From positions 47,852,501 to 47,916,500 of the forward strand of contig NC_047090.1 of NCBI RefSeq assembly GCF_902459505.1: DNA of 64,000 bases, given 5' to 3'. How positions within the stretch are numbered: position 1 is the stretch's first letter; each line of letters begins with the position of its first letter. The DNA is from Geotrypetes seraphini. Its lineage: Eukaryota; Chordata; Amphibia; Gymnophiona; Dermophiidae. Below, piece after piece: positions 1-11,340 of this stretch. A model generated the notes under the pieces. That model saw only the letters and a program-made list of their open reading frames with translations. It made no database searches and had not been told where the DNA came from. The position numbers were made by a program, and so were the translations under genes.

Positions 1-12
1 CTCTAACCAGCA

Positions 13-3000
13 CTAAAAGGAACTCCAATAATCCAAATAGGTCCTAGATTTCCAGCTCGCAACCCCCCGGCGGTGCTGCCTCTCCCATCCAGCCATCAAA
101 GACATATTGGCCCGCCACTGTTGGACTGTTGGCCGCGTGGTGCCAATCCAGTAGCGAAGAATTAGTTTCTTTGTGATTCCTAAGGCCACCAAAAGAAAGC
201 GCCTCCCAGGTTCGTCAACACCCGCCTCCACCAGGGGACTTGTGACACCCAACAGCAACGTCTTGTAAGACCAATCTATAGTCAGTCCTATAACTTTCTC
301 CAACTCCCGAAGCACAAAGATCCACAAGGGCCCTACATATGAGCATTCCAGAAAGTGATGTACCAAGGTGTCCCGACAAGCTAGACATCGGGGACAGCAG
401 TCATCAGGCCACAACCCCATCTTTCGACCCTTACATCTCGTTAAATAAGATTGGTGTAGAATCTGCAGATGTACTTCCCGCAAACTCACTTTAGGGGAGG
501 CAGAGGCACATTCCTGAAAACACAGAACTAATTCATCAGCAGTGACCTGCTCTCCCAAAGCTAAAGTCCAATCCATTGCCATATCATCAAGAAATCTACT
601 AGACCGTCTTTCCTTCCCCACTTTATACCACTCCGAGAGCGTATTAAATTCAGATGGGGCGGACAAAAACTGATGATCCAAGGAAGTGAAAGTGGGCAAG
701 CTGTTCTCCGGTGATCGGAGCGCCAAACAATAACTACGCAGCTGCAGGTATGCAAACATAGACCCTGCAGTCCAACCCCAGCGGTCTTGACATGCCAGAA
801 AAGAGGGAACCGAACCCGACCCAACCTCAACAACCTGTCCCACAAAACGGCACCCAGACGTCCGAACTGAGGCAAAAAAAGCATGTAACGATCCAGCAGG
901 AAACTTAGGGTTTCCCACCAGTTCCGTAAAAGGCGAGGGACCCACCGCGCCCCCCAATGAAGACCGCCACCAGCACCAGGCCATTCGCAAGGGACGAAGC
1001 ATAGAAGGGCAGGGTCCCGCCCCATGCCACAGGAGGTTAAAAACTGACACCGGAGCTGACAAAAGGTGCCAGAATCCAACCGGGGCAAACCTGTCAACTC
1101 CCGTATATAATTCATGCACCCATCTCAACAAAGCAGTAGCATTATAAAGACGCAAATCGGGCAAGTTCACACCTCCGTGTTCGCGCCCCCTAATCAGTTT
1201 GTTATAGCCAATTTTCACCCGGCGAGAGCGCCATATAAAGGACGAAACGATCCCCCTATAGGCCTGCACATCTTTCTGTTTGATCCAAAGGGGCACCATT
1301 TGTAGTGGATACAGGAGCTTCGGCAAGAGGACCATTTTAATAAGGGCAACGCGCCCCAAGAGCGAGAGGGGAAATTCCATCCACCTCTTACACAAAGCTC
1401 GAACTGCATCTAATTTATCAAGTACGTTCTTCCGATAAACCACCCCCGGATCTGCATGCAGATATATTCCCAGATATTTGAGCGTACCCTTAGACCACTG
1501 CAGCGGAAAGGAAGGATCGTGCCACAGAGCGCACGGAGGGCGGACCGCCAAGGCCTCCGACTTATCAAAGTTAATTCGCAACCCAGAAAAGGCACCAAAT
1601 CTCTGTATAAGGTCTATTAATCGAGGAACCCCATCTGCAGCGTCCCCCAGAAAGATGAGCATATCATCCGCAAACAAATTAATTTTAAATTCCTGGGAAC
1701 CCAAACGAATACCATGCATATCAGGGCTCTGACGATGCTTAGCCGCAAGAGGCTCTAGAGCCAAGACAAAGAGCATCGGGGAGAGGGGACAGCCCTGGCG
1801 CGTCCCCCTCTCGAGTTCAAAAGAAGAGGTAAGCTCCCCGTTAATCAGGATCTGGGCCGTAGGATGAGCGTATAATGATCGAATCCCATTCAGAAAGCTC
1901 CCCATAATGCCGAACTGAGGAAGAACCCAAAAAAGATAGTCCCATAACACTTTATCGAACGCTTTTTCCGCGTCTAGACTAACTATAAGAGCGTTCTTCT
2001 GTCCCGGGTGTTGCCCAACTAGTCCAGGATTCTGAAGCACCGAAAGCGCCCTCAGCACGTTAGCAGAGGAATAACGGCCCGGCACAAAACCTGCCTGGTC
2101 CAAATGAACCAAGCTGGGCAAAACCCGACCCAGGCGTGCCGCCATAATAGCAGCAAACAACTTGATATCTTGATTGAGCAGAGAGATAGGTCTATAGGAA
2201 CCCAGCTGATCTTCCGCCCGCCCCGGTTTCGGTAGAACCACAATATTAGCGTGAGTTAATCTATGCGGAGGCAGGTTACCTCTACTAAGAGCCCCACATA
2301 GGGCTTGAAATGGGCCCACCACTCGTGCCCCCAACAACTTATAATATTCAGAGCCCAGTCCGTCAGGCCCAGGGGCTTTAGCCAATTTAAGGCCCGAATA
2401 GCTTGTTGGATTTCCAACCCTCGCACCGGGGCATTTAACACCTCCCGCTGCTCATGTCCCAAGGACGGAAGCTGCAGGTCTTGAAAGAAAGCCATCCTCT
2501 GTACTGTGTCACAAGTCCCCTTATCATAGAGAGCCCTATAGTAATTAACAAAACTCTGCTGTATCCCAGTTTGGGCAGATATTTCTCTACCATCAGGCGC
2601 CCGAATTCTTGATATAACGCGCTTCGGAGCCCTTGAGGTAACCAATGATGCAAGCAGTTTTCCTGCTTTGTTTCCCCATCGATGTAGGCGGTATTTGTAC
2701 ATTCTAATGTCCCTAAGGGCTCTGTCAGCCAATAAGTCATTAATTTGCCTACGTAGGTCAAAATATTGAGATCGAGCTGTCGTGGCACCCGGGGCATGTA
2801 AACTCCCACGTAGTGCGGCCAAACGTTGTGTCAAGTCCAACAGTGTCTTATCTTGGGCTCTGCGTTTGCGGGTAGTATACTCAATAATTTTACCACGCAA
2901 GACCGCCTTGCTTGCCTCCCAAAACACCACCTCTGATACATCAGAAGCAGGGTTTTCGTTCACAAAGAAATCCCATTGTTGTTCCAAGAAATCCTTAAAC

Positions 3001-3854
3001 TCAGCATCTTCATATAACGTGGGATTCATACGCCAACTAGTGGTCAACCCCTAGGACCCCGACTTATCAATGAGCTCCAACCAAACCAAATGGTGATCTG
3101 ACAAAACACTGTCATCAATCACCACTCGTGGAATGCCCGCCAGCAAAGAAGGAGCCACTAGCAGATAGTCCAAACAACTGTGAACATCATGTACATGAGA
3201 GTGAAAAGTAAAGTCAGATTCAGTATGATGCAGCGTGCGCCACACATCAATCAGACCCAGTTGGTGCATCACAAAGTTCACCCCTTTATGTTCACCTCCT
3301 TTCAATCGAGGCTTAGGTGGCCTGCAATCAACAAGTGGGTCTGCTGTAATGTTAAAATCCCCACCTAATACCAATTGGTATTCAGAAAAAGGCATCAGAG
3401 CCGCTACTAGTACAGAAAAAAATCTATGAGAATATACATTAGGTGCATAAAGAGAACAAAACACATATTTTTTCCCCAGGAACACACCTGCTCAGATCAC
3501 AAATCGCCCCTCAGGGTCCTGTATCACTTTGTGCATAGTACAGGGATGTTTTTTATGGAAGAGGAGAGCAACACCTCGCTGTCTGGAGTTATATGAAGCA
3601 AAAGCTACTTCCCCTACCCAATCCCTCTTCAATTTAACATGTTCTGACACGCTGAGGTGAGTCTCCTGAAGCATTAAAACATCCACATTTAATTTCTTAC
3701 AGTATTGAAATAATTTGCTGCGCTTCACTGGGGAGTGCAAACCATCAATGTTGAAGCTGGCAATCTTAACAGAACTCACAAGAACAGTTGGTAAGAAGTA
3801 AGTCCCCCCTAAGACAACAGGCCTGTGGGGCAGCTGCGCCGGTCTCCCAGCCAA
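13..3854 (-). pseudogene. LINE ORF2: AP endonuclease + reverse transcriptase, lightly damaged
   Basis: ORF2 protein of the L1/Tx1-type LINE, which nicks the target and copies the RNA by target-primed reverse transcription. The endonuclease is at the N terminus: IASFNIDGLHS, LQETHLS, GGDFNI and the SDHH motif (3854 to about 3060). The reverse transcriptase follows (2385-13): KAPGPDG, GFVPGR, LDAEKAFDKV, GTRQGCPLSP and FADDMLIFL, with a C-terminal CPRCLACRDTLVHHFLEC knuckle. Three lesions are visible. There are in-frame stops near 3487-3489 (TGA) and near 3048-3050 (TAG), with homology continuing in the same frame. There is also one frameshift near 2386-2392, just before KAPGPDG. The whole 790-codon reverse-transcriptase part is open. 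The total would be about 1,280 residues, normal for the clade. Confidence 0.85.
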
Positions 3855-4529
3855 ACCAGCCCGCCACCCACTGAATTATCATTACAGTACTGATCAGAGA
3901 CCCCAGGTGCATCCCACCCCCCATCTTATCCCACCTAACCCCCCCTCCCACCTTAATCCCATCTTCTCTTATCCCCTCAACGCTACCCCCAGGTCCCCCA
4001 CACATCTCAACCATTCTCACACCAACCAATCCCCACACACACACAACCAAAACCCCAGCACTACCTCCATCCCACTCTCTCCCTCCTCACACGAACACTC
4101 TCGTCCCCCCATCCACCACCCAGCCCCCCAACCGAAAACTAATGGAAGAACCCCCACAAAACTTCAAAGGGCTTAAACGCCCAGGTATATGGAAAACACT
4201 TCAAAACATTGTAAAGAGAGCTGCATAAATAACAAAACTGCCAAATCTCTCAAACAAGCACTCATCAGAAATCTCAAACCAAGTGTCCAGAAGCCAGAAG
4301 TCCTTGCAGTGCAAGTCTCAGTCTCCCAATGGAAGTCGAGGCATCTCGTCTGCTGATAGCTCAAGGAGACTGTCAGGGATCACGCCACGCAAGCATAGCG
4401 CACTGGCGTAGGCCAAACATCCCAGCAGCACCAGGCAGAAAAGGATCAACACCACACTGATGGATGCCCAAAGCAACGTGATAGAAGAAGAACCACCAGC
4501 AATCTCACAGCCGGCGCCCAGCAGCCCTC

Positions 4530-5366
4530 CTAAGGTGCCGGCAGCTTCTCAAGGAACTTTTTCAGTTCATCCGCCGTGCTCAGGGTGAAAGTCCGATTTT
4601 CATGAGTTAGTCTCACCTTAGCAGGGTAAAGAAATGCAAATCTTATTCCCCTCATGACCAACTGCGAGCAATACGGCGTAAGGGCCCTGCGCTGCTCCGC
4701 AACTTTGGTGGAGAAATCTTGAAATAGCATAAGCTTAGCCCCTTCATAGGACAAAGATCTGGTTTTCTTGAACAGATCCAACAGGCGCGCTTTGATTGCA
4801 TAATTATGGAATCTGGCCAGCACCAGCCTCGGGCGGCCCTGTCCGTCTCCATCTCAACGTTGACCAACACGATGGACCTGCTCTACCACCACAGGGCCAG
4901 CTTGCTCCGCCAGGCCAAGCTCCTTCGGCAGCCATCTTTCCACCACGTGGAGAAGATCAGAATCTTTCACCGACTCCGGGAGCCCTATCAGACGGAGGTT
5001 CTTTCTGCGTGCCCTATTCTCCTGGTCCTCCACCCTCTCGAGCAGTTGGCATACTCGGGTCTCCAAGGAATCTAGCCTGCCATCCGCGACCGCCGCTCTG
5101 TCTTCTTGTGCTGAAACACGTTCTTCCACCTGGTGTATTTGCGCTGCATGCCCCGCCATCACATCTTTAATCTCATCCATGGAAGTATGCAGCTTAGCCA
5201 GCTTGTCATCTAATAGTTGGGATAAGTGCCGCATAGATACCTGGAACACTTCATCCGAACTGCGTTCCACCGGCGCCTCCGTTTGAGTCCCGGCCATTTT
5301 GAAAGTTGGCACCACGTTGCTTCTTGGGGCCTTCGGGGTTCGAGTCGGCATCCCCCGCGCCGCCAC
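4530..5366 (-). pseudogene. LINE ORF1: coiled-coil/RRM nucleic-acid chaperone, one in-frame stop
   Basis: ORF1 of the L1/Tx1-type LINE. ORF1p binds the element's RNA as a trimer in the RNP. The N-terminal part is basic and proline-rich. It is followed by a long heptad coiled coil (roughly residues 45-120), then an RRM-like segment beginning RARRKNLRLIGLPES, and a C-terminal domain ending in LSTADELKKFLEKLPAP. The same frame runs from 5366 to 4530, about 278 residues, the usual ORF1p size. It is interrupted by a single TGA near 4851-4853 at a position where a CGA arginine codon would fit. The first Met at 5366 is chosen because the frame opens there just after the 5' UTR. An internal Met (MAGTQTE) is an alternative start. 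Confidence 0.8.
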
Positions 5367-6066
5367 CGTGAGTCACGCGTCGGGCGCTCCGTAACCAACA
5401 GGAGTGAACCCGGAAGTGCGGGAGCCGCGAAAAACAAGAAATTGCCGCCGGCGGCAAGCGTTAGGGGAGCCGGATGGTGTAGGGAGGACGGAGCTCCGCG
5501 TTCAGGCGTCCGCTCAGGTGCCGGCCATCACGTGACCCCCCCAAGAAAACTATTCAAAGACTCCAATTATACAAAACTCAGATGTGCGACTGATTTTCAG
5601 GCTACAGAAATGGGAACACATAACTCCTTACTACCAAAAACTCCACTAGTTGCCCCTGGAGGCAAGACTATTGTTCAAATTCGTCTGTCTCTGTTACAAA
5701 TCCATTCTCGGTTTGGCTCCTCTGTACCTGGTCTCCCACTTTAAACTAGACTGCTCCACCAGGCCTACACGCAGAATACGCAAGTTTAGCCATCCTACAA
5801 TAAAAACCTGCCGATACAAAAGATTCCTTGACAGAACGCTTGCCTTCCAAGCAAGTCTACAGAACGACTGGTTAAGCATCATCATCATGCACTCCTCATC
5901 CTACCTCAACTTCAGAAAACTTGTTAAAACCAACCTGTTCAACCAATTTGTGACCAAGAATTCCTAAAGTCTTCACTGCTTATCCCTCACTGTATGACCT
6001 ATCCCTCTTATTGTAAATCGCCTCGATCTACTTCCTATTGACCAAGAATTCCTAAAGTCTTCACTG

Positions 6067-6072
6067 CTTATT
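6067..6072. repeat. target-site duplication, left copy (CTTATT)
   Basis: The hexamer cttatt flanks the CR1 here and again at 10904-10909. It confirms the element ends as 6073 and 10903. Confidence 0.7.
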
Positions 6073-6180
6073 AAGAACATAAGAAGTTGCCTCCGCTGAG
6101 GCAGACCATAGGTCCATCCTGCTCAGCGGTCCGCTCCCGCGGCGGCCCATCAGGCCCATTGTCTGAGCAATGGTCTATAC

Positions 6181-9100
6181 CTATCTATACCCCCCAATCC
6201 CTTTTTCTTCTAGGAATCTATCCAAACCTTCTTTGAAACCATTTAATGTTTTCTTGTCTACAACAGCCTCTGGAAGCGCATTCCATGTGTCCACTACCCT
6301 CTGAGTGAAAAAGAACTTCCTAGCGTTTGTTCTAAACCTGTCCCCTTTCAATTTCTCCAAGTGCCCCCTTGTACTTGTGGTGCCCCTTAATTTAAAAAAT
6401 CTGTCCCTGTCTACTTTTTCTATGCCCTTCAGGATCTTGAAGGTTTCTATCATGTCTCCTCTAAGTCTTCGCTTTTCCAGGGAGAAAAGTCCCAACTGCT
6501 TCAATCTGTCAGAATATGGGAGATTTTCCATTCCCTTTATCAGTTTGGTTGCTCTTCTTTGTACTCCCTCAAGTACCGCCATGTCTTTCTTGAGGTACGG
6601 CGACCAGTACTGGACACAGTACTCCAGATGCGGCCGTACCATTGCACGATACAGCGGCATGATGACTTCCTTCGTCCTGGTCGTAATACCCTTCTTAATG
6701 ATACCCAGCATTCTGTTTGCTTTCCTAGAGGCTGTGGCGCATTGCGCCGATGCCTTCAGTGTTGCGTCTACCATCACTCCCAGGTCTCTCTCCAGGTTAC
6801 TAACCCCTAGTGGTGTTCCCCCCATTTTGTATGTGAACATCGGGTTCTTTTTCCCCACGTGCATGACCTTGCATTTCCCCACGTTGAAGCTCATCTGCCA
6901 CTTTTCGGCCCACTTTTCCAGCTGCGTTAGATCCTTTTGGAGATCCTCGCAGTCTTCCTTGGTTTGAGCCCTGCTGTATAGTTTGGTGTCATCTGCAAAT
7001 TTAATGACTTCACACTTAGTTCCCGCCTCTAGGTCATTTATGTAGATATTGAACAAGAGCGGTCCCAGCACCGACCCCTGCGGAACTCCGCTCGTGACCC
7101 CTTTCCAGTCTGAGTAGTGGCCCTTTACGCCAACCCTCTGCTTCCTGTTTGCCAGCCAGTTTTTGATCCATCGGTGGACCTCCCCTTGTACCCCGTGGTT
7201 CCATATCTTTTTAAGCAGTCTCTCGTGTGGCACCTTGTCGAAGGCTTTTTGGAAGTCAAGGTAAATGATGTCTATAGATTCCCCTTTATCCACCTGGCTG
7301 TTCACTCCCTCAAAGAAGTACAATAAGTTTGTGAGGCATGACCTACCCTTACAGAAGCCATGTTGACTCGGTTTTAGCTGCCCATTTTTTTCGATGTGCT
7401 CATAGATGCTGTCTTTAATCAGTGCCTCCATCATCTTTCCCGGGACTGAGGTCAGGCTCACCGGCCTGTAGTTTCCCGGGTCCCCCCTTGCGCCCTTCTT
7501 GAAGATGGGCGTGACATTTGCTATTTTCCAATCCTCCGGGATCTCTCCGGTTTTTAAGGATAGGTTGCATATCTGTCGAAGTGGCTCCGCTATTACGTCT
7601 TTTAGTTCCTTGAGTACCCTTGGGTGAATGCCATCCGGACCCGGCGATTTGTCGCTCTTTAGTCTGTCGATCTGCTTGAGTACATCCTCTTGGCTTACCT
7701 CTAAATCGACCAGCTTATCGTCTTGGTCTCCTATTACGATCTCCTCGGGTTCCGGAATGGTGGTTATATTCTCCATCGTGAAGACTGACGTGAAGAACTC
7801 ATTTAACCTGTCAGCTATCTCTTTCTCTTCTTTTACAACTCCCTTTCTGTCTCCATCGTCCAATGGTCCCACTTCTTCTCTCGCCGGTTGCTTCCCCTTG
7901 ACGTATCTGAAGAACGACTTGAAGTTTGTTGCTTCCTTTGCCAGTCTCTCTTCGTATTCTCTTTTTGCTTTTCTAACCACTCGGTGACACACTTTCTGGT
8001 GTTCTTTGTGCCCTTTTTGGTTCTCCTCTGTTTGGTCTTTTTTCCATTTTCTGAACGATGCTTTCTTGTCGCTTATCGCCTTCTTTACTGCACTTGTTAT
8101 CCACACTGGGTTTTTTGTTCTATTTTTTTTTGCACCCTTTTCTGAACTTGGGGATGCATATGCTTTGTGCTTCGTGCACAGTCTCCTTGAATAAGGTCCA
8201 GGCCTTTTCTACGGATTCCGTCTTCCCTATGTTGCTTTTGAGCTTCTTTCCCACCATTTTTCTCATGGCATCATAATTTCCTTTTTTGAAGTTGAGTGCC
8301 GTCGTTGTGGTTCTTTTCCCCTTTGATGATCCAATTTCAAGCCTGCACTGGATCATGTTGTGATCGCTGTTACCTAGTGGGGGTAATACCGCCACCTCCT
8401 TTGCTGTCCCCCCTAGTCCGTTGAAGATTAGGTCAAGAGTGGCATCGCCCCTTGTTGGTTCCGTGACCAGCTGTTCCATGAAACAGTCCCTCGTGACTTC
8501 TATGAATTTTGTCTCTCTTGCGCAGTTTGAGTGCCCAATACTCCAGTCTATCCCAGGATGGTTGAAGTCCCCCATCACCACCACATTTCCGCTTCTGCAT
8601 ACCTGCTTCAGTTCAGCCTCCATCTCCTGGTCGATTTCTTCCGGTTGTCCAGGTGGGCGGTAGTACAGACCCAGTTTAATGTCTGCTCCTGCTCCTCCCT
8701 GTAGCTTAACCCATAGTGATTCCAGGCCATCCGCCCGTACTGTTGTTTCCGTTCTGGCTGATGGTATGGAGTCTTTTATGTACAGCGCTATTCCTCCACC
8801 CTTTTTATGTGTCCTGTCTCTCCTGTATAGTTTGTACCCTGGTATGGCCACATCCCATTGATTGTCCTCAGTCCACCACGTTTCTGTGACTCCAATTATG
8901 TCTAGGTCCTTATTGCTGGCTGTGATTTCCAGTTCTCCCATTTTGGCCCTCAGGCTCCTAGCATTTGTGTATAGGCAGTTTAAGACCCAGTTTTTTGTCC
9001 TCTCTCTTTGTTTCCCTTGTGCTTTGGTATTCCTGCAGTTTCCCTCATGGTTTGCCAGCCCCTGAGCTTCGTCCTCCTCCTGTTGTGTGTTTGTGACGTC

Positions 9101-9244
9101 CTCTGCCTGTTTCCCCTGCACCTCCTGCTCTCCTAATTCCCACTCAGTCCTGGGCTCTTTTTCACAATGACTTTGCCCCTCTGTTTCCTGTTGTTCTGTG
9201 TTGGTGCCGCTTACCTGGTCCATTTGTGCCCTCGATCCCTGCAA
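6181..9244 (-). pseudogene. CR1 ORF2: endonuclease + reverse transcriptase, broken only by a one-base A-run change
   Basis: CR1 ORF2, which performs target-primed reverse transcription. The endonuclease part (9244-8120) shows LNCLYTNARSLRAK, DIIGVTETWW, GGGIALYIKD, VVMGDFNHPGIDW and NSDHNMIQ. The reverse-transcriptase part (8106-6181) shows DKSPGPDGIHPRVLK, YRPVSLTSVPGK, LDFQKAFDKVPH, GVPQGSVLGPLLFN and KFADDTKLYS, and ends in LDRFLEEKGIGGYR. The two halves are in different frames. The switch falls in a run of nine A's (minus strand, plus positions about 8127-8135). Eight A's would keep the frame and give CKKNRTKNPVWIT across the junction. No other lesion is seen. The total would be about 1,020 residues. 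The start at 9244 is the first Met; its N-terminal 80 residues are low-complexity and the true start may lie elsewhere. Confidence 0.85.
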
Positions 9245-9381
9245 TGCATCTTTAGGTCCTTTTTCAACCCATACACCCTCAGACCCGAGTCCTCTTTTGC
9301 ACTGTCCCAGTTCAGTACCTTTGTCAAGTACTGATGTTCGATGTGTCGAGGTCAGGTCGACTATCGGCTTTCCCCTTCTTC

Positions 9382-10449
9382 TCAGTTTAAAGCCAAGTCT
9401 ATGACGTTCTGGACGTTGCGTGCCAGCATCCTCGTCCCAGCTGTGCTAAGGTGCAGTCCATCTCTTCTGTATAGCTTGTTCTTCCCCAAGAAGGTAGTCC
9501 AGTTCCTAATAAAGTGGAAGCCCTCCTCCTCGCACCATCTCCTCAGCCAAAAGTTAATTGATTGTAGTTCGCTCTGTCTCTTTGTGTCCGCTCTCGGTAC
9601 TGGCAGGATCTCTGAGAAGGCTATCTTCCTTGTCCTTAGTCTCAGTTTCCTCCCCAGGGTCCTGAACTGGTCAGTTAGTGTAGTCCTGTTGAAGTTTCTC
9701 CTGCTGATGTCGTTGGTTCCGATGTGGATCACTACTGCTGTCTCCTCCGTCTCGGCTCCCTCCAGGATCCTCTCGATATTGTTGATGATGTCTTTTGTTC
9801 TTGCCCCCGGGAGACATGTTACCAGTCTGTCCTCTCTCCCTCCGGCTATATGACTGTCTACTCCTCTCAGGATTGAGTCCCCGACCACGATAGCCGATCT
9901 CCCCTTCTTCAACTGTCTCTCTGGTCTCAGATCTGTGTCATATGTGTAGTCCGTTTGTCCTTCCTCTGGGCTCTGCTGTGTCTCCGCCCCTGGTCTCAGG
10001 TCTGTGTCATCTGCGCAGTTCGCTAGTCCTTTCTCCTGGCTCTGATGGATCTCCTCCTCCTCTGCCTGCCCAGGTCCTCCGCAAGGTCCTAGTTCCATGG
10101 TGTCTGGTGATTCCTGTCGTCCAACTGTCGGTTCCCTCCTGGTGTGTTGGTGGTCCTGTGCCTCTACCATCTTGCAGGCCTCCTCAATGAATTTCTCGAG
10201 CTCCCTAACTTGTTCTGCGATGTGGCTCTCTCTGGCGGTGTCCACGGTTGTCCAACACTGTTCTTCCAGGGTGCACAGTCCCTCCAGTTCTTGTACTCGA
10301 ACCTGCAGTCTCCCGACCTCCTTCTTCAGGCTATCCAGTTCCTGACATCGATTGCAAATGTATACCTGCCTCCCGGAGGGGAGGTAGTCATACATATGGC
10401 ACTCGATGCAGAAAACTGGGTAGCTCCCCTGGGTTCCTGTAGCCTCCAT
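9382..10449 (-). CDS. CR1 ORF1: zinc-knuckle + SGNH/GDSL esterase protein
   Basis: ORF1 of the CR1, open for 355 codons. The N terminus has paired cysteines (CIEC, then CNRC about 17 residues later), a PHD/zinc-knuckle-like arrangement. A leucine-heptad coiled coil follows (LDSLKKEVGRLQVRVQELE). The middle is acidic and low in complexity, with a repeated DDTDLRPG/YDTDLRPE unit. The C-terminal half is an SGNH hydrolase: block I VVGDSILRG (catalytic Ser), block III HIGTNDI (Gly and Asn) and block V DGLHLSTAG (Asp and His). Esterase-type ORF1 proteins are known in CR1-clade LINEs, where lipid hydrolysis or membrane contact has been proposed. All catalytic residues are present, so this copy could encode a functional protein. 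Confidence 0.85.
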   Translation of the reverse strand: MEATGTQGSYPVFCIECHMYDYLPSGRQVYICNRCQELDSLKKEVGRLQVRVQELEGLCTLEEQCWTTVDTARESHIAEQVRELEKFIEEACKMVEAQDHQHTRREPTVGRQESPDTMELGPCGGPGQAEEEEIHQSQEKGLANCADDTDLRPGAETQQSPEEGQTDYTYDTDLRPERQLKKGRSAIVVGDSILRGVDSHIAGGREDRLVTCLPGARTKDIINNIERILEGAETEETAVVIHIGTNDISRRNFNRTTLTDQFRTLGRKLRLRTRKIAFSEILPVPRADTKRQSELQSINFWLRRWCEEEGFHFIRNWTTFLGKNKLYRRDGLHLSTAGTRMLARNVQNVIDLALN

Positions 10450-10903
10450 TCCTGTAGCCTCGGTGATTTGGGAGCGGTGCCTGTGCAGTTATCTGAAAAA
10501 GTAGAGAGAGAGAAAGAGTGATAAGTGGAGAATAGAAATTTTTATTTTTTATTTTTTTTTTTTAAGGTTAGAAGTTATTGAGGTTAGAAGTTAGAAGTTG
10601 GGTTAGATGTGCTGCTGGGCTGCCTGGGCTCCTTCACAGGCTTCCTTCGCCTTCGCCGCGCGCCGAACGGCTGGGCGCCGTTGGCTCCCCTCCTTTTAAG
10701 GGGGGGGAGTCCAGGCACCGACGCTGCTGTGACGCGGCACGGGTGGGCGGAGCTACCTCTCGCCACCCGTTCCGCGCTGTCGCTAGCCCCTGCCTCCTCC
10801 TCCGACCTGAAAAAAAAAGGAAAAACGCCTCCTCTCCTCTCCCTTTGGCTCTCCTGTTTCCTCAGCCGCTGCCCGCCCTCGCTGCCTCCACGCGCTGATG
10901 ATC
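10450..10903 (-). promoter_or_regulatory. CR1 5' UTR / internal promoter region
   Basis: This GC-rich, CpG-rich stretch precedes the ORF1 start and contains an A-rich tract (minus strand, plus 10540-10564). LINE 5' UTRs hold the internal promoter. No specific site could be assigned. Confidence 0.5.
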
Positions 10904-11136
10904 CTTATTCCCTCACTGTATGACCTGCTCTTCCTGTTGTAAATCACCTCGAATTACTTTTACTTTAAACCCGCATCTAGAATGCTACCATACTCTGTAC
11001 AAATATTCATGTACTCAAAGACTTCATTGTTTTTTCGCTGTATGTCCAGCTCTTCTTTATTGTAAACCGCCTCGAACTACTTTGGCTTTGGCGGTATATA
11101 AGCAATAAATTATTATTAAATTATTATCATTTTTTT

Positions 11137-11340
11137 GGTTTTAAATGATGACATGGAGATAAATTCACCCCATAGTATCCCTTTGAAGGATTCCCATAGG
11201 GTTGATGGATTTATATTGGGATTGTAATTAGTGGTAAAGAATTCTCAAATGAATTTCTTAATATGGGGAATGTTTTCTTCTTCTTGAAGAGCTGGTTGTA
11301 ATCTCCAAAGTGGAGATTTGGGAGAGCTAGATATTTGTAC
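11137..11340 (-). mobile_element. L1-like ORF2 fragment (endonuclease-RT linker)
   Basis: The minus strand reads LQPALQEEENIPHIKKF, then NPSTLWESFKGILWGEFIS. This is the conserved linker between endonuclease and reverse transcriptase in L1-type ORF2, where TLWEAFKAVLRG-like motifs are typical. Only about 200 bp remain. Confidence 0.5.

Larger units (their letters stand above)
1..5542 (-). mobile_element. L1/Tx1-clade LINE, 5' end intact, 3' end at or beyond window start
   Basis: A non-LTR retrotransposon read on the minus strand. It has a 5' UTR (about 5367-5542) starting with a G-run and a CACGTGA motif, ORF1 (4530-5366), a C/A-rich inter-ORF spacer (3855-4529) and ORF2 (13-3854) with endonuclease and reverse transcriptase. 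ORF1 has the coiled-coil plus RRM layout of L1 ORF1p, and the reverse transcriptase ends in a Cys/His knuckle, which places it in the L1/Tx1 group. Beyond 5542 the sequence changes abruptly to an L2-like LINE on the other strand, so the 5' end looks complete. The 3' UTR and any poly(A) tail fall outside the window. Few disabling changes suggest a fairly young copy. Confidence 0.85.
6073..10903 (-). mobile_element. Full-length CR1 LINE
   Basis: A complete CR1-clade LINE of about 4.83 kb on the minus strand. It has a GC-rich 5' UTR (10450-10903), ORF1 with an SGNH esterase domain (9382-10449), and a 137-bp spacer. ORF2 with endonuclease and reverse transcriptase follows (6181-9244), then a short 3' UTR ending in the CR1 octamer-like repeat (rc of AAGAACATAAGAA). 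Most CR1 copies are heavily 5'-truncated, so a full-length copy with a 6-bp target duplication and nearly intact ORFs is young. It sits in the 3' UTR of an L2-like LINE of the opposite orientation. Confidence 0.9.
5543..11136 (+). mobile_element. L2-like LINE 3' end, split by a CR1 insertion
   Basis: The C-terminal part of an L2-like reverse transcriptase is readable at 5650-5967 (LEARLLFKFVCLCYKS, GLAPLYLVSHF, RRIRKFSHPT, FLDRTLAFQ). The 3' UTR continues to 6072, is interrupted by the CR1 at 6073-10903, and resumes at 10910-11136. It ends in a typical tail (TGTAAACCGCCTCGAAC, GGCGGTATATAAGCAATAAA) and an ATT-rich microsatellite. The 3' UTR is itself made of about three diverged tandem units, each containing CACTGTATGACC and TGTAAAYCRCCTCGA. 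A second copy of the same family lies at 27987-28345 on the minus strand. Confidence 0.75.

Noticed and set aside
9198-10898. Plus-strand open frames across the CR1 region
   Set aside because: They are shadows of the minus-strand CR1 ORF1 and ORF2, which show full motif sets.
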